A stretch of 64,000 bases of DNA from Ophiura sarsii (GCA_035610835.1 CM069452.1:66684919-66748918), one strand, 5' to 3'. Shown: positions 48,021 through 59,886, numbered from the stretch's first letter. Translations and numbers: made by a program. The notes: generated by a model not told the origin, from the letters alone.

Positions 48021-49264
48021 AGGAGGGTCCGGCAAGCATAACAGTATGAGTTATATGTTAGACAAATAATTACCGAGCCCAAATCGCGTAGTTAGAACAA
48101 AAACATCATACTTATGACAAAAACGAATAATAACATAACATAACATAACAATTAATATTTATATAGCGCTATTCCATCTAGATCATAGCGCATGTAACAC
48201 ATCAGAACACAAAATACATTTAGCATGGGAAAAGGTGAGTCTTCAGACTACACCGAAAATGAGAGATATTGTCAGTTTCTCTTTATGGTACGAGGGAGAT
48301 TGTTCCATGCCCGTGGACCAGCTCTACACTGAAAGATTTCTGACCCAAGACCTTATTTGTCTTAGGAACATTTAGGCGAGTAATGTCATTTGCAGAACGA
48401 AGAGCTCTTCGAGGAACATATGGTGACAGTAAATTGCATAAATATCCAGGTGCGGTAATAACTGCCATCTCTCATGCTCAACATGCAATTTTTAAAATGC
48501 GCGGCAATCGAAAGTCCCGTTGTCGCCGACGTTATGTTTATTGGTGCTCATTTTTGCCCACGTAGGGTAAAGTCGCCAGTTTTCGGTCAGCGCCTATTTT
48601 TGGTCACTTTATTACACGATTTTGACACCTCGATCGTTGAGATACGATGTTGCGGAGCGGAGTTATTGTCATTTCAATGGTCGTGGGTCCAGTTTCAAAA
48701 GTGACAATCATCCTATAGAAAGAGGTTTGCATTACTGTTTAGAATGATCAGATTCGTGATTTTCAATAGGGATGAGTGTCACCTTTGAAACTGGACCCAC
48801 GATCATTGAAATGACAATAACTCCGCTCCGCAACATCGTATCTCAACGATCGAGGTGTCAAAATACGCAGAACAAAATTATGCACTTGGTTTATTGGCTT
48901 CGATTAATGCATACCTTTTCGAGCCATTATATATTGGATCATTTCTAAGTGTTTCGATACTTTTGTGAGCAGTTTATATACAACGCTTACTAGGGGACAA
49001 TGAAGGCATGATTGAAGATCGACAGATTGTCACTCTTGCTCAAGACCGTCGTGCATGGATGATGATGATGATGATAAACATGATGTAAACGACAACGGGA
49101 CATGCGATTGCCGCCAATTTTAAAGATTACCTGTTGAGAGATGGCAGTTATTATTCGTTTTTGTCATAAGTATGATGTTTTGTTCCATATAACTACGCGA
49201 TTTGGGCTCGATAATTATTTGTCTAACATATAATTCATAATGTTATGCTTGCGAGACCCCTCAT
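48021..49264. mobile_element. 1.24-kb composite foldback element, TTAA target duplication
   Basis: Outer arms of about 110 bp (48021-48130 and 49147-49264) share GCAAGCATAACA, TTATATGTTAGACAAATAAT and AAATCGCGTAGTTA. Flanked by TTAA (48017-48020, 49265-49268). Inside is a second inverted repeat (48618-48716 with 48768-48865). One arm of that inner repeat recurs at 55388-55530. A LINE fragment (48240-48470) is also captured. Confidence 0.75.
48240..48470 (-). pseudogene. LINE reverse-transcriptase C-terminal remnant inside foldback element
   Basis: Minus-strand RRALRSANDITRLNVPKTNK followed, after a frame change, by AGPRAWNNLPRTIK. This is the conserved tail (LRS..D...L.VP.......F....P..WN.LP) of CR1/L2-like non-LTR elements. 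Confidence 0.65.
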
Positions 49265-49276
49265 TTAAGGGTAAAT

Positions 49277-49325
49277 TAAGAATTCCTATAAAAGGGCTGG
49301 ACAAGTGGTGTAATTGGATTATGAT
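49277..49325. repeat. End of the lectin duplication array
   Basis: ATTAAGAATTCCTATAAAAGGGCTGG and the following TGGTGTAATTG match 31431-31478. After about 49325 the sequence becomes unique and leads into the dehydrogenase gene, while at 31481 it joins the truncated lectin exon D. Confidence 0.75.
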
Positions 49326-49442
49326 TTTCACTGATCATTATGGGAAATAGCTTTGGCGTATTTTGTACTTGTAGCGCATTTTAGAGGCCTGGGATTCAGG
49401 CTAACCAGTATTGGGAATGGGATCCAAAATGAAGTGGTCGAT

Positions 49443-52400
49443 TTATGGAGCCACCAAAGCATGAAAAGCAGCGTCACCCTCGACTCCAACGTTCGCTTGT
49501 CTGAACCGTGCCGTGTCGTCCTCCACTACTATGATATCTTTCCCGTTAGCGGGGATTAACAAAGCCTGACCGTTGTGATTTTCTTCGATGGCTTTCAAGA
49601 ATGCCTTTGCGATATCATCAACGCTGCATTGGATTAAAATAACAATTCAAAACAACGAAATAAGGAAACATTTAAATTGTGAGAAATGTGACATGGCATA
49701 GGGGTGTGTATGCTTTCACAAACCAACATATCTCATATTAATATGTTCAAGTTAGCTTTCAAGGTAGTACATGGTTATTGATTTTTTTAAACTTTCCACG
49801 TATAGATATTTGCGGCAGAAACAAACGATAAAATGTTATTTCATTCATAGTACAAGCAAGCCTCCTATGCCAACTAACATAAGTCGACGGTAGGACCGCC
49901 CCCCCCCCCCCACACACACCCCCACACCTTTTTTATATTGACAACAACATTTTGCGATATGGACTTTTAATACTTACTTTGATGACATCACTGAAAAATA
50001 CCATATATCGTTTATAGTAACAAAAATCAAAATATTTTCGACTATGTTTAATGACTTATAAAGAGCACTGGCGGAAAAACAAGGTTTATGTGGTACTCTA
50101 TCGCAATGTTCTGTCAGGAGCGCTCGAACACACACAAAAAGCAAAGCCCGTAATAAAAAAAATCTATGTTGAAATGGACGTTTGTATCCTTGACAGTGTT
50201 TTTACTGAGGCACTGGAAAGGTAACGCTATTTGAAATAATAATAACGGTAATTACTGTTAACCTTTTTAATCCTCCCGTTGCTACTCGCGAAAAGTTACC
50301 GCTAAGTTTACACGCGTCTTAATCGATGTGCCACGACATTTGATTCGTTCATACCAAAAATGGCACCCCCTGCCGCCGAAGTTCCTTGTCTTTTAATGCT
50401 ACATTTTAACAACATAAACACGATAAACATGATAAATGAACATGAAATTCGTCGTAAACGCAGAGCCACAATGCGTAGCATCCAGCGTGTATGTGTATAC
50501 TTCCGGGTCACAAGTATTTAGTGTAAGATTTAACGGGTTGCTGTTTTTAATGGGCAAGATAGCGTTAATTACCGTTATAACCTTGTTTGTGCAGGTTTAT
50601 GTCGTTATTAGACGCATTATTTGGCTGTTTCTACTGGGCTACTTAACGTTAATTACTGTTAAGGCAGACGACGGTGGCCACGCGAAACCTAAATTTTGAA
50701 TTCGTATTGGAATAACACGTATCGCGAATGTTAATCTTATCATTTTGAAAAATTCATCATAGGTTAGAAGAATTTTTTTCCAATCCAAAACCGTTGGAGT
50801 TGGCTAACCAACTCTATTGTAAATGCTATTTTTTTAAATTATTTTCATCGTTAACCGGGCGATGACTGTTATAAATATTTCAAAATGGTGCACACCCGTT
50901 GCCATATTGGGTACGCGTGGCCGCCATCGTCTGTGTTAAAGGCTGGCTCACAATATGACGAATAGGGGGGGTACCAAGGGCGCATACAGGATGGTCGCAC
51001 CCCGGGGTGCTGTGAAAAGACGATCCCCCAAAATGCAATTGATCAGGCCGTTTTCTTGTTCTATAGCCCCAAAATTGCCTTTCTTTTCATTTCCTTTTCT
51101 TCTCTTATCTTTCCTTTTTTTGTCACCTTTCCTTTTCCCTCTTTCCTTTTTCTTTCTCCCCTTTTTTTCTTTTTTTCTTCTTCATACCCGGGGTGCTGCA
51201 GCCACCGCAGCACCCCCCCCCCCCTGGATCCGCCCCTGGGGGGGGGGGGGGGGGGGGTACGGCAAGCTACGTTAAGCTGCGAATTGCAATTTTGAATTTC
51301 CCGCCAATCATCGTGTGTTGCCTTCAATTGTCGCTGACGAATCCGCTAGCGACCGCAGACGGCCGAAATTATCAGTCGCGTCCGTCGGCAAATTTTCAGC
51401 ATGTTGAATGATGTTGTGGCGGCAAAAAAAAAATCGTTGTGATTCCGTTCAGATTTCGTTGGAGACCGCAACCCTCATTTCCTTGACGTTTCCATGCCGT
51501 GCGAGGCCGCCTCTAGTCGTTTTGAGGTCGTCCCAATTTCGTTGGTAGTCGTTGTCAACGACCATTGACGACAAAACAACGGCAAGTGACGTCACATCTC
51601 AAACCCTGACGACACATTGCGGCAAGTAACGAAATTGTAACGACCTTGGTGCGACAATGGCTTGCGAATTTGTCCGGAGGGTGACGGGTGATGGCTGTTG
51701 ATGGTGGGTCGTTTGCGAGTACCTGCGGCATTGCAACGGTGGTCTGGGATGGGTTACGATTTTGAAACGATGGTCCACGATTTTAAACTTTTTGAGCGAT
51801 TTTTGACGTTTTTTGACGTCAGTTCGATTTCAATAGACTCTCCGGCAAGATGCAATTTTGAAGTTCATATAAAAAGAAAATGTCCCCATGTTCTTTATCA
51901 AAGCTGTTTCATCATCATGGAGGACGGGGCTAGGGTCAGGCTGCAATATGCCTTGGCCATGGTCACGTCATCGTCGCCGCAACCCACCGTCAGCCGCCGT
52001 TCCTTGCCGCCAGCCAATCCGCTGCCAGCCGTCTGACCTCGTTCCTTGTTGTCGGGCTCCGTCGAGACATCGTCACTCGCCGCCCAGACAACGTCCGATT
52101 TTGGTCGCTAGACTCCGTTCCCTGCCGCAGCCATTCGTCCCTTTCCGTCGTGTTGTCGCTGAAGGTCGTTCCCACCCGTCAGCGAATCTTGCTTTTCCCC
52201 TTTTGCCGTCGTTTTGCCGCCAACATTTTGTGATTTTCACGTCCGTCGCCTTTCGCGGGTTATCTGCCGCTACTATGTGAGCCAGCCTTAAGGCTGCCCA
52301 AAACACCCTCTACGTCTCCTCTGTGTACATGTACTTACGTAATTCGGGGCCATTGCTGCATGAAAGCTGTAAAACGTTCCTTGTTTCTTTCCTCGACTCT

Positions 52401-55400
52401 GGTAGAGGGCAGCAGATTCGTCTCACCGCAAGCTGAAGGGCACACACAATTAATGCGGATCTTCTTTTTAAGACCAGACGGCTCAAAATACTGGAGTTAT
52501 GAAAATAGACAGTTGAATTTTGATTACATTATCGGAATTGTACTCATCGACAATGTTATTCTGATATGTTTTATTATAGTTCACGTTTAGGACATCTTCT
52601 ATCAATAGATCAAAGGATAATATATTAGATCAAAGGATAATTCAAGTATTTATTCCGTGATTAAATTTTTCTTACACTAATCTTGAATACCCTACTTAGC
52701 CTTCCATCGCAATGTAATGTCACTGGAAACCACGGTAGACACAGGAGACTAGCTGAAAACCATTGGTCATACATTGTAACTTGAGGCAAATGATGGTAAT
52801 GCTCAAGAAATCGTCTTTGTGCTATGCCCTAGTCGCAATAAATTGACATGCATGATACGAGGTTGCTTCAATGTAATCCCAGCATGCAGTAGAAGCGCAC
52901 TGTGCAATGGGAATAACTGAGCCAATTCAATCCTTGTTTTGCATTGAAACGTATATATACATGAAATAAATGGTTAATTAGAGGAACTAGTCAGTGAGAC
53001 TTTTCAAATTTGTATCAATATATGAATTTCGATTATATTTCTCAATACAATGGTACCAACAAATGTGAAAAGTCTCGCTGATTAGTTCCTCTTATGAACC
53101 ATTTCTTTTCTGTACATTTCAATGTAAAACACGGATTGAATAGCTCCATTATCCAATTGCACAGTGCGTTTCTACTGCATGCAGGGATTGCATTGAAGCA
53201 ACCTCTGGCATGATACGGTCCTTCTAACACTTACCGCCATGTTTCTTGTAAATCCAATCACAGCTACTTTTGTGGTAGCGTACATCGGTGCGAGAGGTAC
53301 CAGAGACAATCCTGCAATGAAAGCGGTAAATATACATTATTATCTGAGTGATTGTGTCTAGTCATGATTCAGCTTTAAATTAGGCACGCTTTTCCATCCC
53401 CGAATTTTCAGATTACCTGTTCCTGAAATCCTGCACGCGTACACGTATCTGTTCATAATTAAGGCACATTTTGGATTTGAATGGGCTTCTAAAATGATAT
53501 TCCTAATTTGGTTTTAACTTGAAATAGGATAGAAATTAAGTAAACCACGAATGGGTGCAATTCCCCCGAATGATAGTTAAAACCGCGAGGCACCGCCTCC
53601 CCCTTGGACACGTCATTGGGACTGGTAACGGCTCTTGCTCTTTTAGGCAATGTATTTAAGCGATGGTAAATACATTTCGCCCCTTCCGTTATCAACCCTC
53701 CATTATACAAATATCTTACGTGACCTATCGCCCAAATGTTTTCATCATTGATTTCAATGCAATGAAGGTGAATAATACTTCCACCAAACACGATGGTAAA
53801 TATATTACGCCCCTTCCGTTATCAACCCTCATTATACAAATATTTTACGTGACCTATCGCTCAAATGTTTTCATCATTGATTTCAATGGAATGAAGGGGG
53901 AAATGGGCTACTTTCACCAGACCATGGCAATACTGCGCGGAACACGAAGACTGGGATAATGATATAGATTCTTTCTAGAGCTGTCAATGAATAAACAACA
54001 TTCCACTCCCGTACTGGGTCGGTAGCCTAATTGAAATGTCTAGACTACCAGATACATGATGAGGCCTTTGGTATTGTTTAGCTATTGATCGGCGGTGAAC
54101 ATAAACATTTTACGACCGTGTAAGGAGCGGATGGTAGATGAATGAGCGCGCTTAGAGAGGTTGAGAGAAAGGGCAAGAGCCCTAAGCAGTGTTTTCTTTT
54201 TACCCGCAACAGATGCAGTGTTAATGATAACACCCGATTCCTCCAAGTATTCAATACCAAGCTGAGTTCCATACACGACACCATTCTGAAATATTGATGA
54301 CAAAATGAATGCAAATTTAGGTGTAATCTCCAAATAGCCTATACACACAGAAAACACTATGTAAAAAATTATGTAAATATAGAACTCCATAATTATTATG
54401 TAAGAGTTTACATAAAACATGTAATATATACCCAAGCTTGTGTAAATTCCTATGCAAAAGCTTAACACAACTGTTTACATAGTATTATGGAGTTCTATTT
54501 TTACACAGATTGTGTATTTTTTACATAATTTGTGTAATTTTTTTACATAGTGTTTCCAAAACGAGTCTCTTTTCAAGTTGCTTTAAATGCCTTACGAGAA
54601 ACCTGCATGGCACCCCCCAAGACACAACCTACCTGTATTCGCTATTGCGGACCAATATAAACATGATTAGCCTAATTACGATTATACTTTGATGTAATCA
54701 CCGATCCCGGACGAGCGTTGTGGAGTGTGGCATGGTGAGCCATTTATAATATATTTTGAAACGCTAGCTGTTATGGAACCCTTTTCACATCTTTTTTCAC
54801 TGTTGGTACAATATCACTGAAAACCAGAGTGGTGTTTTAACAGGATTGATCATGATAATGTTTTGGACGAGTTTTTTTTACAGTAAACATTCCAAGGCTC
54901 AAGGTACAAAACAAAGCAAAACACGTCAGTGACTGATTTGTTATGTTTTTTTGTTTAGTGATATATTTTTCTTCTTTGGGTACTGAGAAAAAACCTTATC
55001 TGTCAGTAATTGGCATTGGTTTCCTGGTTTTTTTCTTCTCAAGAATGGATAAAGAAAAAAGAAGGAAAATACATTATTTTGTGAAAAAAAACCTGGCGTT
55101 TCGGGTAAAAGTCATGCATTCTATATGTAACAAGTATTCTTTTCATTGATTGTGCAATCAGTTATTTATAATCTCGGAAAATCCCAGGATGAGTCATCGT
55201 TCTATAAATAGGACAGTCTATACCATGACATCATATTCCATACTCCTTATAAAACCTGCTCCTAGAACCTCACGGAAAGGGATATGCTACACTACTGAGA
55301 GGACAGTCTAATCATCTATAGGCTACTCATCACAAAAAGTATTGAGACACTTGAGCCAATAATTAACGGCCCGAAAGGGTATGGATTAATCGAAGCAATT

Positions 55401-57504
55401 AACCCAGTGCATAATTTTGTTCTGCATATTTTGACACCTCGATTGTTGAGATACGATGTTGCGGAGTGGAGTTATTGTCATTTCAAGGGTCGTACGTCCA
55501 GTTTCAAAAGTGACAATCATCCCTATTCCCGGGTATTCACTATTAAGAAAACCCACTGAGGAGACTAATTGTCAAATAGCCTGATGAAGTGCTCAGTTGT
55601 GGATGAAACGTTATCTGAAAAAATGTTATTATATTTTCCACCATGGATTTGGGAGAAGAATTCCATCCTTCCAATAATGTATAAAACTTATTCCGTTGTC
55701 ATGTTTTCATATTGAGACCAAAAACGCTCCTGGGGAATGTTATCAGGATTATCATAAAACTAGTATGACAACATTTAACCAAATATATTTTGAGTTATCT
55801 TTTCCAAACCTAAAATGGGTAAAAAAAAGTGTTTTTTATCATTTTTTCCAAAATGGTCAATTTCATTATCATGGTTGGATTCATTGAACCCTTTTCTGCA
55901 AAAAACTGTATACGTTTATAAGATTAAATGAATATTGAAGAAGTTATGGCAGTTTTACGGAGGCTGTACCTGAGAGTCCACACCCCTCTTAAGAAACTAC
56001 TTACAATATTGACTTCGAACATCTTTTCCCAATTAACCTCGTCCCAAATTCCTGCGTTGTTACACACGATATCAACCCGTCCATATTCTGATTTGGCCAA
56101 CTCGAAACCCGCTGAAAAAAGAAACGTTACGAATGTGATTCAAATTGGTATTACAAAATTAAGTTGTAGGCTTAATCCATATTATTGTTTCATGAAAACC
56201 AAATGAACAACAACAACAACACCCAGAACATAAAGTAAACAAAATAAGTAAGGCCAATAAAAAAAATGTTATGTTGTCCTCGACCGCCCGCTCGTAAGAT
56301 TTAGGGCCGCTCAGATTTTTTTTCTGATTTTTTTTTCAGATTTAAAAAAAAAAATCCAGATTATTTTTTTTCTTCAGAGATTTTTTTTCTTCAGATTTTG
56401 TTCAGAGATTTTTTTAAACAGTTTAAATGACATTGAATATTAAATTAAGTGTTAATAACATATATGTGCGACTCTTAAGAGTGATTTCAACTTCTTGATG
56501 GCTGAACTTTGAGCTTCCGCTGGTAAAAGAAAAAAATAAATTAAAAATAAATTAAAAATAAAAATCCGCCCGCCCGCCCCTCCTCTCTGAAAGTTGTGGA
56601 GGACAACATAACAAAAAAATAAATTTGGCCTAACGGTACAAACCATATATGCCACAATAATGATTAGCGCAATATAGATCATATATTTTTATTGAAAATA
56701 GTATTATTTCATATCGTATTCTTTATAATCTAATTAAAATGTCTCAATATAAAAAGAAGTTATAAAATATACTATTTACAAAACTATTTAAATTATTCAT
56801 CCAGAAAACATTTATACATTTATACATTTATACAAAGGATAACAAAAGTGTTGCATTATGTAAATAGAGCTAATGAGAGTTCTTTATGATTTGATATCAC
56901 AATAGGTTGCTTAATTTTTTCATAAACCCTATGGCAAAATAAAAACATTGTTGACTGTTAAAGGTGTATGTTCTGATCACTTTTTGGGGGGCTATGATTT
57001 TTGTTCACATCAAGATATTTTGATATCAGAAGAATCCCAATATTTTTCTCATTATGTCTTATGTGAGGATACTTAGAACTTTCCACGCGGCTATTGTATA
57101 TTATCAGTAATCAATACTAGGCATGTTTGTACTTATTTCAATGCATTTCAAATGTTGAATCTAAATATGGTAAAGATATTCAACAATGTTGACATTTTTA
57201 AAACATTTTGTGCAATTTTTCTTTTAGACTGTCGTCTACAGACGCTTGCCGCGTGGAGAGTGTTAGTATTCAATTTCTTTCTTTTTTATCACTCGCTTTC
57301 TTACCTTTCACTTGATCCTTTTTTGTCACATCACATTTTTGGAAAACGATTTTACCACTTCCAAACTTTTCTCCCAACTCCGTTTGTGTTTCGGTCCCAG
57401 TTTTGTCGTTAACATCGAGAATAACAATACCCTATAAAAGAAACGAATCAAGAACATCTGACAATATTGTCAAAAAGAGGTGCAAATTTTTTGATTTTTT
57501 TTGG

Positions 57505-57536
<32 letters not shown>

Positions 57537-58405
57537 GGACAACCAACCTCTGTTACGCCCCTGGTTACAGTGTTACGATAGGCCTAAGCCAAAGAAGCAT
57601 GTTTACCGTGCAGAAATAAAGCAGTTTCACAAGGCAATTCGCTGGTCTATTTCTGCCCAGGAAATGAAGCTTGCCAGCCCAGTATAAAGTCATAATATTA
57701 ACATCTAAATTAGGCTTAAAATAGGTCTGAAATACCTATAATTTCATACCAAATTAAGCTAATTTCAGGCAATTTTAACATTAAAAACCAGAATTTTCGC
57801 GCGCTTCGCGCATACCCAAAATCCATCGGATAGTTCTTTTCCCCGGGATTGTTCTTGCCTTCCCAGTAAAAAGGATACTGGTGCCGTCACTGATGCATAT
57901 TTATCCATTTTACTCTCCCACAATTAAGAAAAACAATACCATGTTGAGACTACCCGAAGTGTGTTCCCTCAGTTCCCAAAACCGGGACGTACATTTTTAT
58001 TCTGCACCCCTGACAGGAAAAAAACTGATTTTAAACTAAGGATTTCTCGAATTATTGTCCGTCGATAACATTTTTTCCCAAAAAATAAATGAAAATTGTT
58101 AACTGGTCTTCGCGAACGATGTTTGACTAAAGAGGAGAAAATTAAAATAATATTTTGGTTGGAAATATAATTATAGTTTATGAGTTACGATCGCTTGTAC
58201 AACCGCTCAATCGCACACATAACACGGACGACATACGGTACTACTAGTAATTATATTAAAATGAATCGCTGGCGATACCCGAGAATTCAGAAGAAAAAAA
58301 CACCATTCTTACCTTGGCGCCTTTTTCCAGGAAAGTTTCCGCCAATTTCTTACCGATTCCGAACGCTCCTCCGGTGATCAATCCTACTTTCCCCGAGATG
58401 TCCAT
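49443..58405 (-). CDS. HPGD: 15-hydroxyprostaglandin dehydrogenase-like short-chain dehydrogenase (7 exons)
   Basis: Exons 58405..58313, 57431..57305, 56111..56005, 54285..54204, 53311..53235, 52490..52339 and 49623..49443, all with GT-AG borders and matching phases, give 272 residues (human 15-PGDH has 266 and also seven exons). Landmarks are the NAD-binding TGGAFGIG (11-18), acidic D37 at the end of strand 2 (favours NAD+), CDV (62-64), NNAG (91-94), the catalytic S134, Y147 and K151 (YATTK) and IRINCVCP (about 173-180). The enzyme family oxidises the 15-hydroxyl of prostaglandins and related lipids in the cytosol; the true substrate here is unknown, since invertebrates have many paralogues. 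A TATATATA box at 58453-58460 lies about 50 bp before the ATG. Introns contain several MITEs but no exon is broken. Confidence 0.9.
50940..52287. mobile_element. 1.35-kb element in dehydrogenase intron 6, TTAA target duplication (AGGCTGGCTCACA ends)
   Basis: AGGCTGGCTCACA at the left and TGTGAGCCAGCC at the right, flanked by TTAA (50936-50939, 52288-52291). The interior is unusually CpG- and CGTC-rich compared with its surroundings. It includes a nested GC-tract segment at 50995-51257. No transposase frame was found, so it is non-autonomous. Confidence 0.7.
51055..51185. repeat. Polypyrimidine tract, about 130 bp
   Basis: Nearly uninterrupted C/T sequence (TTCCTTTTCTTCTCTTATCT and similar), followed by C and G homopolymer runs at 51213-51224 and 51238-51257. 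Confidence 0.85.
52858..53208. mobile_element. hAT-like MITE in dehydrogenase intron 5
   Basis: Arms GAGGTTGCTTCAATG / CATTGAAGCAACCTC continue inward for about 150 bp (for example AGAGGAACTAGTCAGTGAGA against its complement). It is flanked by GCATGATAC on both sides (52850-52858, 53208-53216). An 8-9-bp duplication and a CAGAGG-like end suggest hAT. Confidence 0.65.
53661..53898. repeat. 130-bp tandem duplication
   Basis: CGATGGTAAATACATTTCGC at 53661 and CGATGGTAAATATATTACGC at 53791 begin two copies. Both continue through CCCCTTCCGTTATCAACCCT and TTTTCATCATTGATTTCAAT. Confidence 0.85.
54352..54555. mobile_element. AT-rich MITE (AAACACTATGTAAAAAA ends)
   Basis: Inverted repeats AAACACTATGTAAAAAATTA and its complement at the right, plus an internal pair ATAGAACTCCATAAT/ATTATGGAGTTCTAT. 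It begins only about 70 bp upstream (on the minus strand) of exon 4 of the dehydrogenase, within intron 3. Confidence 0.6.
56252..56640. mobile_element. PIF/Harbinger-type MITE, TAA target duplication (GGCCAA ends)
   Basis: 389 bp with GGCCAATAAAAAAAATGTTA and ...ACAAAAAAATAAATTTGGCC ends, flanked by TAA (56249-56251, 56641-56643). The interior CCGCCCGCCCGCCCCTCCTC and runs of TTTTTCAGATTTTT match 58585-58921. Confidence 0.8.
57077..57263. mobile_element. piggyBac-type MITE, shortened copy in dehydrogenase intron 1
   Basis: AACTTTCCACGCGG and CCGCGTGGAGAGTG ends, flanked by TTAG on both sides, with GTCGTCTACAGACGC near the right end. It lies 41 bp downstream (minus strand) of exon 2, just inside intron 2. 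Confidence 0.6.
57510..57536. repeat. C homopolymer run
   Basis: 27 consecutive C, followed by GGACAACC and a CTGTTACGCCCCTGG phrase resembling a hAT-type end. Confidence 0.9.
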
Positions 58406-58452
58406 TATTACTGCTGGATACTATAGTAATATTGCCACTGTGGATAAGGGTC

Positions 58453-58460
58453 TATATATA
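58453..58460 (-). promoter_or_regulatory. Probable TATA box of the dehydrogenase gene
   Basis: TATATATA about 50 bp upstream of the ATG at 58405 on the minus strand, which would place the start of transcription near 58425-58430. Judged only from sequence and distance. Confidence 0.35.
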
Positions 58461-58584
58461 CTATAAGTAGGCCTATGGCTGATTGTATGGTTTAAAGCGA
58501 TTTTGTCAAATCAGAACAAATGGTTGGCTTACTACAGGGTGTCCAAAAGGTTCCGATACATTTTAAACCTTCACACCTTGGTTA

Positions 58585-58921
58585 GGCCAAAAAAATGTTA
58601 TGTTGTCGCTCGTCAGATTTAGGGCCGCTCCGATTTTTTTTGTTCAGATTTTTAAAAATCTTTTTCCAGATCTTTTTTCTTTTTTCAGATTTTTTTCAGA
58701 TTTTTTTCAGATTTTTTTCAGATTTTTTTTAACAGTTTAAAATGGAATTGAATATTAAACTAAGTTTTTATAACGTAATGTGCGACTTTTAGTGTGATTT
58801 CAACTTCTTGTTGGCTGAACTTTGAGCTTCCGCTGGTATAAGAAAAGAAAAAGAAAAAAATCCGCCCGCCCGCCCCTCCTCTCTGAGAGCTCTGGAGGAC
58901 AACCAAACATTTTTTTTGGCC
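58585..58921. mobile_element. PIF/Harbinger-type MITE, TTA target duplication (GGCCAA ends)
   Basis: 337 bp; GGCCAAAAAAATGTTATGTT and ...CATTTTTTTTGGCC, flanked by TTA (58582-58584, 58922-58924). Same family as 56252-56640. It sits inside a mariner-like end pair (CAGGGTGTCCAAAA at about 58536 and TTTTGGGACACCCTG at about 59046-59060). Confidence 0.8.
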
Positions 58922-59189
58922 TTATATCAATTTCAAAGTCGCAAAGTTGATTTTGTTACTAAAATTATATTCTTGATATTTTTTTCTTTAAAATTCTGCT
59001 TACACTTTGTTCTGCGACTTGTTTTACCGGAGATAAAGATATCGCTTTTGGGACACCCTGCATGTTTGTATAATTGTCATGTGAAAAATGATAATGACCT
59101 GGACCTTAAACTATTTATCAATCTATCAAAACTCAGATCACATGTATATATTTATCATCCCAGGGTCCGTAAGGGTCTACGCTGTTGAC

Positions 59190-59640
59190 CTGTAATCTGT
59201 CATCCAAGCATGTCCCATCTATAGGGTTAAGGTCAGGAGACCTTGCCGTCCAGGGGCATATGGTGTTGATTCCATCGTATATATATCATAGACTGAAAAA
59301 GTCCATGGCTACACATGAAAAGTGTGGATGAGCATTATCTTGCACCAAAATTATGTTTTCTCCTATAAAACGGCAAATGGCCTCCTCCCCCACAGGGTCC
59401 AGTATCTCATATCGGTTCCTCACACCTGTTATTGCACCACAATTACCACGATAAGGTCCGTACGCCTATCCCGACACCCGCTAACGGATCCGCCTCCATA
59501 AATTGATCAACTTCAACAATGTTACACAGTCTGCATATCGTTCTCCTGAACGTCTCCAGAATACGTCCGTCAAACTGGGAACCTGCTTTCATTGGTGAAG
59601 AGAACTGGTGCCCAATCTCCCACCTGCCAATCTTATGATC
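59190..59640 (-). pseudogene. Tc1-like transposase relic
   Basis: The minus strand reads, over several frame changes, pieces of a Tc1/mariner DDE transposase: LFTNESRF, SGERYADC, ILVQDNAHPHFSCVAMDFF and WTARSPDLNPI. These cover the first two catalytic Asp/Glu contexts and the SPDLNPI block. Frameshifts and stops show it is dead. A Tc1-like CAGGGTGTC end occurs at 58536 and at about 60058. Confidence 0.75.
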
Positions 59641-59645
59641 TCAGG

Positions 59646-59886
59646 CAGTGGCATAACCAGAGGGTGGCAGGGGGCATTCCCCCTGCCAGAAGGCTTGCCC
59701 CCTCCCTGATGCCCCCCCCCCCAAAAAAAATGAAATGACAAAGTATATACCTATATGTATACTAAAAAAGAGGTCAGATATGCCCCCCCCCCTTGATGAC
59801 CCCCACATGACCCCCCCCCCCCCCCCACACACACATACCCCCACACACACCCCACATCCAAATTGAAGACCCTAGTTACGCCCCTG
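59646..59886. mobile_element. hAT-type MITE with perfect 8-bp target duplication
   Basis: 241 bp; CAGTGGCATAACCAG at the left and CTAGTTACGCCCCTG at the right, flanked by ATCTCAGG on both sides (59638-59645, 59887-59894). It holds C runs and a CACACACC stretch. It is inserted at the edge of the Tc1 relic. Confidence 0.85.

Noticed and set aside
55581..55612. CTGATGA...GAAAC resembling a second hammerhead ribozyme core
   Set aside because: Stem II does not pair beyond one base, and no downstream sequence complements the bases before CTGATGA to form stem I. It may be a decayed Penelope-type tail but not a ribozyme.
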